From Cytophagales bacterium (lineage in GTDB: Bacteria > Bacteroidota > Bacteroidia > Cytophagales > Spirosomataceae), in contig JAAFJP010000024.1 of the NCBI GenBank assembly GCA_013298125.1, positions 33,572 to 97,571 on the forward strand: 64,000 bases of DNA, written 5' to 3'. The first letter of the stretch is position 1; each line of letters starts with the position of its first letter. The notes beneath the pieces were generated by a model. It saw only the letters and a list, made by a program, of their open reading frames with translations, had not been told where the DNA came from and did no database searches. The position numbers were made by a program, and so were the translations under genes. Of this stretch, positions 44,602 through 51,745 are shown piece by piece.

Positions 44602-45277
44602 CCCCTGCATTTTTTAAATATTTAGCTGAAACTGTGGATAGCCAATCTTTTTTGTACTGGTCACACTGAGGATATAAATCGTGTGTTTGAGCTATTGCTT
44701 CCAAAAAGTCTTTCTTGTTTTCAAATGGTTGGTATTGTAATCTTGATGAATACCAAGTACAAGGTCTTAAATTATAAATTTGATTTCTTTTTACTTGTAG
44801 TTTGATTGGGTCTTGACCAGAAGGACTCGTCAATTCCCAAACTTTTTTTAGCCAAATATTATCAATTGAAAGAGATGAGTCTATCATTCTGTAACTCAAA
44901 ATCAAATAATCGGCATCAATTCTTTCAGGAATTGTCAAAAGAGAAGTACAATAACTGTCAAAGTTAGCTATATCAAAAGCGGGACTGGCATCTGCATTAA
45001 AAGTCTTCAATTCTAAAAAATCAGAGGTATTACTTTCACTCAATAAAAAATCTGGGAAAGCCTGAGTATTTGCTGGTGTTCTGAAATACAGATTTTTCTG
45101 TAATAACCACTCTTTTAGCCATTCTTGCAACAAATCACCAATGGCATCTTTTCCATTATATTTTGCAGAAATACCACCCAGAGTTATTTCAATACTACCA
45201 ATCTGTTGTTTGATTTTGAATTCGTTGAGTAATAGGTCGTAGATTTCAATGGCAGTAACTTTTTTATTTTGAGTCAT
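44591..45277 (-). CDS. Type II restriction endonuclease, NgoBV/NlaIV-like
   Basis: 228 aa. A PD-(D/E)xK site is visible as PDFLLSESNTSDFLELK (D76, E89, K91). The overall pattern (AIEIYDLLLNEF, GDLLQEWLKEWLLQKNLYF, TPANTQAFPDF) resembles the NgoBV family, whose members cut at GGNNCC; this assignment is from recognition and not checked by search. Convergent with the methyltransferase, overlapping by 11 bp. Its own promoter must lie in the 105-bp gap before the next plus-strand gene. Confidence 0.82.
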   Translation of the reverse strand: MTQNKKVTAIEIYDLLLNEFKIKQQIGSIEITLGGISAKYNGKDAIGDLLQEWLKEWLLQKNLYFRTPANTQAFPDFLLSESNTSDFLELKTFNADASPAFDIANFDSYCTSLLTIPERIDADYLILSYRMIDSSLSIDNIWLKKVWELTSPSGQDPIKLQVKRNQIYNLRPCTWYSSRLQYQPFENKKDFLEAIAQTHDLYPQCDQYKKDWLSTVSAKYLKNAGANI

Positions 45278-45382
45278 TTTCTGAGATTTTCAAGTTTTCA
45301 CGAATATACGGGTATAATTCTGTTTTTTTAAAGTTTTTAACTGATTGGTTAAGTATTTAACCTATATCAACCCCACAACAAA

Positions 45383-45991
45383 ATGAACAACAAACCCATC
45401 CTATCAACCTTCATTTTCTTAACACTATTTTCCTGTGATAATCCACGAATGGAAAGTAAACCAAATCAAGAAATCCCCAAGGCATTGGATGATACAAAAT
45501 CTTCGTATGATATTGTTTCTAAAAGTGGCAGATATGAAGATTTGGTAGAAAGTTTATATGCTGAACTTTCAGAAAAAACGCCCGAATTGAGCCAATTAGA
45601 AGATAAAATAGAAAATCTTAGAAAAAGTAAGGGCGATTCGACAGAATCATTTAATCAATACAATCAGAAAAATCAGGCTTATTTTAGCTCTGTGAATGGA
45701 CACATTGAACAAATAAAAGATGTTGTTTTACGAGAAAAAATGAAGGCTTTGATTACCGCCAATTTATCAAAATACAACTCAAAAGTATCTCCACATTTAG
45801 ATTTACTCAAAGCAATTGATGATAAAAATGTAACTCTTAATGACCTCCATGCTGTTTTGAAAATCACAAGGACATTGCCTCTCATTGAAAAGTATCAGAA
45901 AGAGAGTTTACCCGCAACAAAATCAATAAAAGAGTTCTCAAAAAGGTTGGATGAAACTTTGAAATACGCTGATACGCTTGTGAAAAAATAG
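45383..45991 (+). CDS. Hypothetical lipoprotein
   Basis: 202 aa with lipoprotein signal TFIFLTLFSC (Cys18). The remainder is highly charged and helical (DLVESLYAELSEKTPELSQL, LEDKIENLRKSKGDS), with no recognised domain. It probably hangs from a membrane in the periplasm. Lies between the R-M locus and a convergent membrane-protein gene (10-bp gap between stops). Confidence 0.65.
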   Translation: MNNKPILSTFIFLTLFSCDNPRMESKPNQEIPKALDDTKSSYDIVSKSGRYEDLVESLYAELSEKTPELSQLEDKIENLRKSKGDSTESFNQYNQKNQAYFSSVNGHIEQIKDVVLREKMKALITANLSKYNSKVSPHLDLLKAIDDKNVTLNDLHAVLKITRTLPLIEKYQKESLPATKSIKEFSKRLDETLKYADTLVKK

Positions 45992-46001
45992 GTTATAAAA
46001 A

Positions 46002-46637
46002 TCAATAAACCAAATACTCCTTCGGAATAATAATCTCAAACCGTCCACCCATAAACACATACAAAATCGAAGTCGCAACCAAAGCAAAAATTGAAATAAT
46101 CACCCAAAAATGAACCTTTGCTTGTTGTTCGCCAATCTTTGAAATCATCTTGTGTTGATGCACATTCGCTATGTGTGTCGCAAAGGACATGATGCCCAAA
46201 GCGTAGTAAGGAATAAAATACCATTTGATAGGATTTTGTAAAACGACCCGTGAGGCAAAATAGAAATTGGTATCGAATCCAAAATAATATCTTTGTCCAA
46301 TCGTGGCGGCAATGTGTTGGATAATAAACAAGCCCAGAATCACGCCAGAATAGATTTGCACCTTCTCAAACGTAGTTTTTTCTTCCTTTTTCCTAAGCCT
46401 AACAATCAATTTCACGCCACTTAATGCTTGAAATAGAAAGCATGAAATCAAGAACACTTCAACAATGGGTTGCCGATAAATGATTCTGAAAGTATCAAGA
46501 ATCCGTTGATGCGTAGCGATTCCAAACCACGCCATTGAATGATTGAAGAGATGGGCAAATACAAAAATAGAGACAATGATTCCCGAAATGCGATGTAAGT
46601 TTTTATAAATCATTTTAACAGAAATATTTTTCGTCAA
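46002..46637 (-). CDS. Cytochrome b-like membrane protein
   Basis: 211 aa with five hydrophobic helices. Several histidines sit inside or next to helices (KNLHRISGIIVSIFVFAHLF, FIIQHIAATIGQRYYFGF, GIMSFATHIANVHQHK), a pattern like haem-b anchor subunits of the succinate dehydrogenase type. No catalytic partner gene is adjacent. Called by pattern only. It is downstream of the Crp-type regulator on the same strand (37-bp gap), so the two may be co-expressed. Confidence 0.6.
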   Translation of the reverse strand: MTKNISVKMIYKNLHRISGIIVSIFVFAHLFNHSMAWFGIATHQRILDTFRIIYRQPIVEVFLISCFLFQALSGVKLIVRLRKKEEKTTFEKVQIYSGVILGLFIIQHIAATIGQRYYFGFDTNFYFASRVVLQNPIKWYFIPYYALGIMSFATHIANVHQHKMISKIGEQQAKVHFWVIISIFALVATSILYVFMGGRFEIIIPKEYLVY

Positions 46638-46674
46638 AATTCACTAACAAAACCGACTTCTCTTTTGATATAAA

Positions 46675-47253
46675 TCAAATTCGGTTTCGGGAGGCTCTAA
46701 TTCTACTCAAAGTTTCTTGGGTAATGCCCAAATAGGAAGCAATATCGCCCAAAGGTACACGCAATTCGATATGAGGATAAATGGAAATGAGGTTCAGATA
46801 GCGTTGTTGGGAACTCTCAAATTGTAGCGAAACCACTCGCTGTTGGAGTTGAAGCATTGTTTTGGTGGTACTGATTCTGCCGAGTCGTTCAAAATCATGG
46901 TATTTGTCAGAGAGCGTCATCATGTCTTCTCTCGAAACTACCAACAAGGTCGAATCTTCCAATAATTCGATATAATGTGGGCTTGGAATAAAGAGAAAAA
47001 AACTATTGATGGCACAAATAAAATCATGTTCAAAGGCAAACCAATCCGTAATATTTTTGCCGTCTTTCAAATAATAAGCCCTCGCACAACCTTCAACAAT
47101 GAAGAATAATTTATCAGAAAATTGCCCTTCTTTGACTAATTGATGCCCTTTCTGGAAAGACTGAATCTGAGCGTATTGTTCTAATTCCTTTTTGCATTCG
47201 TCTGAGAGGGGGGAGAAAGTTTGGGTGATTATTTGGATAGTTTCTTTTAACAT
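46675..47253 (-). CDS. Crp/Fnr family transcriptional regulator
   Basis: 192 aa. Cyclic-nucleotide-binding-like domain at about 20-125 (FQKGHQLVKEGQFSDKLFFI, VEGCARAYYLKDGKN). Short C-terminal helix-turn-helix LRVPLGDIASYLGITQETLS. No cysteine cluster of the FNR type. The direct repeat in its promoter suggests autoregulation. Confidence 0.88.
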   Translation of the reverse strand: MLKETIQIITQTFSPLSDECKKELEQYAQIQSFQKGHQLVKEGQFSDKLFFIVEGCARAYYLKDGKNITDWFAFEHDFICAINSFFLFIPSPHYIELLEDSTLLVVSREDMMTLSDKYHDFERLGRISTTKTMLQLQQRVVSLQFESSQQRYLNLISIYPHIELRVPLGDIASYLGITQETLSRIRASRNRI

Positions 47254-47276
47254 TTGGTTAAAAATATAAATTGCCT

Positions 47277-47324
47277 CTACTTTGTTACAAAAAAACGATA
47301 AAATTACCCCTACTTTGTTACAAA
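47277..47324 (-). promoter_or_regulatory. Direct repeat of a palindromic half-site upstream of the Crp gene
   Basis: CTACTTTGTTACAAA occurs at 47277-47291 and 47310-47324, exactly 33 bp apart (about three helical turns). The core TTTGT-T-ACAAA is itself palindromic. The pair lies 23-70 bp upstream of the Crp-type start codon, between it and the oxidoreductase stop. On the minus strand it also offers TTTG elements. Confidence 0.55.
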
Positions 47325-47332
47325 TTTATTAC

Positions 47333-49501
47333 TCAACCCAAATTATCCATATCAAAAGGCAACACTTTTATCCGCTTACCAGTCAATCTAAAAATGGCAT
47401 TCGTCAATGCAGGGGCAATAGGAGGAAGTCCAGCTTCGCCAATGCCGCCTGGGTTTTCTAAACTTTCGATTACGTGAACTTCAATTGGGAAATTGGCTTC
47501 TGACATTCTTAGCATTTGATAATCATGAAAATTATTTTGCTGGACTTTCCCATCCACGAAAGTAATACCGTTTTTGATTGCTGTCGAAATTCCCATCACG
47601 ATGTTTCCTTGCGTTTGAGCCTTCACATTATCAGGATTTATCGTTAATCCACAGTCCACAACCGATACAACTTTCTCAATTTTTACGCCATTGCCACGCT
47701 TAGAAACGGTTACGGCTTGGGCAATAAATGTTCCGTATAATTGAGCCATCGAAATACCAACTGCCTGTCCTGATTTTACGTTTTTATAGTCAGATTTTAC
47801 GCCTAATTCTTGCAAAACCTTCAACATTCGAGGTTCTTTTTCCAACATTTTTACTCGAAATTCCATCGGGTCAGCACCTGCCAAATTTGCCATTTCATCA
47901 ATGAAACTCTCTTGCGGAAACACGTTATGACAAGCCGACGGGGCTCTCCACCAGTGAATAGGTACGGGAGCTTCGGCTAAATTGGATGAATTTCTACGGT
48001 TCGGAATGTTGTACGGACTTCCTTTAAAACCGACAGATTCGATATTCACAAAATCGGGTTTAGTTTTGAAATCCATCTTGGCGGCTTGTCGCAAAATGGC
48101 ATCGCCCACTTGCTTATGATTTAAGCCCGAAAGAGCATTATTTTCATCCAAACTTCCCTGCATTGCACTCAGCATCGCTGGGCGGAAAGGACCTTGTTTG
48201 ATGTCGTCTTCACGAGTCCAAATCAACTTCACGGGCTGGTTTACTTGCTTGGCAATGTGGACGGCTTCCATCACGAAATCAGCATTCGATTTACGTCCAA
48301 AAGCCCCTCCTAAGAACATAGCGTTCACTTTTACGTTCTCGGGCTTGAATTTGAAATACTCCGAAACTTGTTTCACAACGCCATCAATCGACTGAACCGA
48401 AGCCCAAATTTCTACCTTTTCACCTTGCACCCACACGGTAGCACTCACGGGTTCGATGGGCGAGTGTGCCATGTGTGAAGTCTCATAAACCGACTCCAAT
48501 TTCTTGGTTGATTCGGCATAGGTTTTGGCAAAATCACCCTTTGAATTATCGGCATAAACATTACCATCTTGCTTGCCCAATTCTCTGAGTTTTTCAAAAT
48601 AGGTATCCGAAGAAAATTTCTCAACGCCTTCTTCATTCCAATTGATTTTCAAGGCTTTACGACCTTTCAGAGCTGCCCAATAATTATCCGCCACCACCGC
48701 AACTGCCTCTGGAATGGCATGAGCCAATTTGCGTTCGGTTTTCAAAACGTACTTTACGCCCTTCACTTTCATTGCTTCCGAACCGTCAAAACTGCCTACT
48801 TTTCCATAAATCGCAGGAGGCATTTCTATGGTGGCATAAAGCATATTTGGCAAAGTGGCATCAATCCCAAAAGCGGCTTTCCCGTTGGTTTTTGAAGGAA
48901 TTTCTGGACGGGGCAATGATTTTCCCAACAACTTAAAATCCTTCGGGTCTTTGAGGGTTGGATTCTTGGGGACTTCCAATTTTGAGGCTTCCGCAATCAA
49001 TTCTGCATAGCTCAAAGATTTATTGGTAGGCTTGTGATACACCTTTGCTTCTTTCGCAAAACACTCATTCACAGGTACTTGCCATTTATTAGATGCCGCC
49101 TTGATAAGCATTTCCTTCGCCGCTGCCCCCGCCTGACGCATGGGCTTCCAGCGTGAACGAATGGAGTTTGAACCTCCAATATTTTGAGCACCGTACTTAG
49201 CTGTGCCATCAGTCATGCGGATTTCGATTTGTTCCATCGAAACCTCCAATTCCTCCGCCAAAAGCATGGGAATAGCTTGCCAAGTACCTTGTCCGACATC
49301 GGGTTTAGCATTATACAAAATAATTTTTCCTAAATCATCAATCACCACGTAGGGACTCAGTTCAAGTCCGAGGGCAGCGTTTGAAATATCCGATAATTTA
49401 TGGATTTCACTTTTCGCACCTCCCCAAGAAGGCAATGAAAAACCGATAGCCAATAATGAACTGGCTTTAATGAAATCTCTGCGTGAGTTGTTGGTTTTCA
49501 T
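47333..49501 (-). CDS. Molybdopterin-binding oxidoreductase subunit (xanthine dehydrogenase/IorB family)
   Basis: 722 aa from ATG 49501. Twin-arginine signal NSRRDFIKASSLLAIGFSLP, so exported folded. The body matches the large molybdenum-cofactor subunit of aldehyde oxidase/isoquinoline oxidoreductases: DVGQGTWQAIPMLLAEEL, MFLGGAFGRKSNADFV, WWRAPSACHNVFPQESFIDE and PGGIGEAGLPPIAPALTNAI. It normally works with a small 2Fe-2S subunit, but none is encoded next to it here. Substrate unknown. Confidence 0.9.
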   Translation of the reverse strand: MKTNNSRRDFIKASSLLAIGFSLPSWGGAKSEIHKLSDISNAALGLELSPYVVIDDLGKIILYNAKPDVGQGTWQAIPMLLAEELEVSMEQIEIRMTDGTAKYGAQNIGGSNSIRSRWKPMRQAGAAAKEMLIKAASNKWQVPVNECFAKEAKVYHKPTNKSLSYAELIAEASKLEVPKNPTLKDPKDFKLLGKSLPRPEIPSKTNGKAAFGIDATLPNMLYATIEMPPAIYGKVGSFDGSEAMKVKGVKYVLKTERKLAHAIPEAVAVVADNYWAALKGRKALKINWNEEGVEKFSSDTYFEKLRELGKQDGNVYADNSKGDFAKTYAESTKKLESVYETSHMAHSPIEPVSATVWVQGEKVEIWASVQSIDGVVKQVSEYFKFKPENVKVNAMFLGGAFGRKSNADFVMEAVHIAKQVNQPVKLIWTREDDIKQGPFRPAMLSAMQGSLDENNALSGLNHKQVGDAILRQAAKMDFKTKPDFVNIESVGFKGSPYNIPNRRNSSNLAEAPVPIHWWRAPSACHNVFPQESFIDEMANLAGADPMEFRVKMLEKEPRMLKVLQELGVKSDYKNVKSGQAVGISMAQLYGTFIAQAVTVSKRGNGVKIEKVVSVVDCGLTINPDNVKAQTQGNIVMGISTAIKNGITFVDGKVQQNNFHDYQMLRMSEANFPIEVHVIESLENPGGIGEAGLPPIAPALTNAIFRLTGKRIKVLPFDMDNLG

Positions 49502-49521
49502 GGGATTTGTTGATTGAAATT

Positions 49522-49788
49522 TCAATACAAAGATTTATAACTATTATTCTTAATCTCCTCCTGCACAAAATCGTTAAATTTCTCCAAAGCATCAAAATGT
49601 CGGAAAACTTTTAAGAGTGTATCAATGGTAATATTTTTCCCACCTTCTAAATTCTGAATCGTAATTCTTGACATATTCAAAATCTCCGCCAATTGGTCTT
49701 GCGAGAGGTTTTGTTTCTTCCTCACCATCTTTACCCATTTGCCGAGGTCAGTTTTTATGTCCTTTATTTTTAGTGTTTCAAAAAGCAT
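49522..49788 (-). CDS. XRE-type helix-turn-helix regulator
   Basis: 88 aa. The motif KWVKMVRKKQNLSQDQLAEI, then LNMSRITIQNLEGGKNITID and TLLKVFRHFDALEKF is a Cro/CI-type helix-turn-helix with the HipB-like spacing. The frame opens at 49812; ATG 49788 (MLFETLKIKD) is preferred. It lies 20 bp upstream of the molybdopterin oxidoreductase gene on the same strand and may control it. No HipA-type toxin is adjacent. Confidence 0.85.
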   Translation of the reverse strand: MLFETLKIKDIKTDLGKWVKMVRKKQNLSQDQLAEILNMSRITIQNLEGGKNITIDTLLKVFRHFDALEKFNDFVQEEIKNNSYKSLY

Positions 49789-49878
49789 AATTTTGACTAT
49801 TATATTATGCAAATATAGTAAAAAGAAGGTAAAAGCAAATTATAATTAGCAAAAATATAGCTTGATTATCTCCCAAAA

Positions 49879-51342
49879 TTACTTCCTAAACTCGCCGTCC
49901 ACAATTCGCCAAATATTTAAGGGGTTTGACGTTTTCAATTCATCTGGTAATAAATCCTCTGGAAAACTTTGGTATGTGGCTGGACGAACAAAACGTTTGA
50001 TGGCATCTGGACCTACAGAGGTAAATCGTCCGTCCGTGGTTGAAGGAAATGGTCCTCCGTGTTGCAAGCCATAACACACTTCTACGCCCGTGGGTACATT
50101 ATTAAAATTCAATCGTCCTGACATATTTCTGAGCGTGTCCACAATCTCTTCATTGGCTTTCAAGTCATTCTCAGTCGCCATCAAAGTTGCCGTCAATTGC
50201 CCTTCCAAATGTCCTAAAACCTCCGTTAATTGAGCCAAATCTTTGCATTTTACTATCAAAGAATATGGTCCAAAAACCTCTTGATGAAGCGTTGGATTTG
50301 CCAAGAAAATATCTCCACTAACTGATGCTACCGTGGGTATTCCCTGGGTTTCGGCAGTTTTACTGATTTTGGAAACGGATTCTGTAACCACACCATTTTG
50401 TGCTAAGGCAATTGTTCTTTTGGCATCATAATTTTTATAAATCCCAGCGTTAAGCATCGTTCCAGGAGCAATTTTTTCTATTTCATCGGATAAAACATCC
50501 AAGAATTTTTCGAGGTCAGTTCCTTCAATTCCGATGATTAAACCTGGATTTGTACAGAATTGTCCAACACCCACCGTGATTGAACCTGCATAAGTAAGTG
50601 CCACATTTTCAGCATCTTGGCTCATTTTTTCAGGCATCAAAACTACTGGATTAATACTTCCCATTTCTGAAAAAACAGGAATTGGCTCTGGACGTTGATT
50701 CGCCATATCGAAGAGGGCTTTTCCTCCTCCAAAAGAACCTGTAAACGCAACTGCCTTAGTTTGTGGGTGCATCACCAGTGCCTTTCCCACTTCAAATCCA
50801 TCGCCTCCGTCCACGTGAGCAAATGTACCCGCAGGCATACCCGTACGCTCGGCAGCACGCTCAATCGCACCCGCCACCATCGCCGAAGTTTTGGCATGAC
50901 CAGGGTGACCTTTCACGACCACAGGACAACCAGAAGCTAAGGCAGAGGCGGTATCTCCACCCGCCGTTGAGAAGGCAAAAGGGAAATTACTCGCCCCAAA
51001 AACCACCACTGGACCTGTTGGAATCAACATTTTACGTAAATCCATCTTGGGCAATGGCTGACGGTCTGGTTTGGCGGTGTCAATTCGTGCATCTACCCAC
51101 GAACCTTCTTCCAACATATCGGCAAACATTCTCAGTTGCGTCGTTGTACGTCCACGCTCGCCTACTAATCTCGCTTCGGGTAAGTTGGCTTCTTGCATCG
51201 CTGTTTGGACTAAATCCATACCCAAGGCTTCGATTTCCTCGGCGATAGCTCTCAAAAACGGAGCTTTTTGTTTTCCAGAAAGTTTACGGTATTTCTTGAA
51301 TGCTTCGGAAGATTGAAGCATGATTTGATTGATTTCTTGCAT
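49879..51342 (-). CDS. NADP-dependent aldehyde dehydrogenase (alpha-ketoglutaric semialdehyde type)
   Basis: 487 aa. ALDH fold with VVVFGASNFPFAFSTAGGDT, AVAFTGSFGGGKALFDMA, the glutamate motif FSEMGSINPVV and the cysteine motif GVGQFCTNPGL. The sequence RMFADMLEEGSWVDARIDTA and FGASNFPFAFS are typical of the 2,5-dioxopentanoate (alpha-ketoglutarate semialdehyde) dehydrogenase branch used in sugar-acid and hydroxyproline catabolism. No other gene of such a pathway is adjacent. Confidence 0.9.
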   Translation of the reverse strand: MQEINQIMLQSSEAFKKYRKLSGKQKAPFLRAIAEEIEALGMDLVQTAMQEANLPEARLVGERGRTTTQLRMFADMLEEGSWVDARIDTAKPDRQPLPKMDLRKMLIPTGPVVVFGASNFPFAFSTAGGDTASALASGCPVVVKGHPGHAKTSAMVAGAIERAAERTGMPAGTFAHVDGGDGFEVGKALVMHPQTKAVAFTGSFGGGKALFDMANQRPEPIPVFSEMGSINPVVLMPEKMSQDAENVALTYAGSITVGVGQFCTNPGLIIGIEGTDLEKFLDVLSDEIEKIAPGTMLNAGIYKNYDAKRTIALAQNGVVTESVSKISKTAETQGIPTVASVSGDIFLANPTLHQEVFGPYSLIVKCKDLAQLTEVLGHLEGQLTATLMATENDLKANEEIVDTLRNMSGRLNFNNVPTGVEVCYGLQHGGPFPSTTDGRFTSVGPDAIKRFVRPATYQSFPEDLLPDELKTSNPLNIWRIVDGEFRK

Positions 51343-51745
51343 GGTTTTTTTATAATAAATTGATTACGAGTTGCTATGATTTGTTATTTTGATGAAAGAG
51401 TGGTTTTTGCAACAGTTAAAACCTCAAATTTCGTTAAAAATCAAATATACTGATTCTTAGTTTTTACTACAATTATTACAAAGCAATTCTAAAAAATATG
51501 GTTCTCTGACAGTTTTATAGAATGACTCATGTAGGTACGAGCAAATGTTGCCCAATAGCATTCGTACCTACCATAAAAATTGTCAGAGAACCATTAAATC
51601 CCTTTGTCAAACATCCCAAAACCTTGTCAAAAACCCCTCTGGTTTGTTGTTTAGCCCATTTTCTTGACCAATACCCCTTTGATTTGACAGTTCATTATTT
51701 ATCGTTCTACCTTTGTCTCATTCAAAATCAAAAAACATTATCGAC
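51343..51745. other. Divergent intergenic region with an inverted repeat
   Basis: 403 bp between the aldehyde dehydrogenase and the TonB-type receptor gene. It contains the nested inverted repeat at 51498-51594 and otherwise AT-rich DNA. No gene or RNA was recognised. Confidence 0.6.
51498..51594. repeat. Nested inverted repeat
   Basis: ATGGTTCTCTGACAGTTTTA (51498-51517) pairs with AAAATTGTCAGAGAACCAT (ending at 51594) with few mismatches. An inner pair GTAGGTACGA (51531-51540) and TCGTACCTAC (51562-51571) is perfect. The architecture (outer arms plus separate inner hairpin) repeats that of the elements at 29.4 and 31.6 kb, with unrelated sequence. Confidence 0.82.

Noticed and set aside
49522..49788. 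HipB antitoxin of a HipBA pair
   Set aside because: The helix-turn-helix fits, but no HipA kinase is adjacent; the neighbour is a molybdopterin oxidoreductase.
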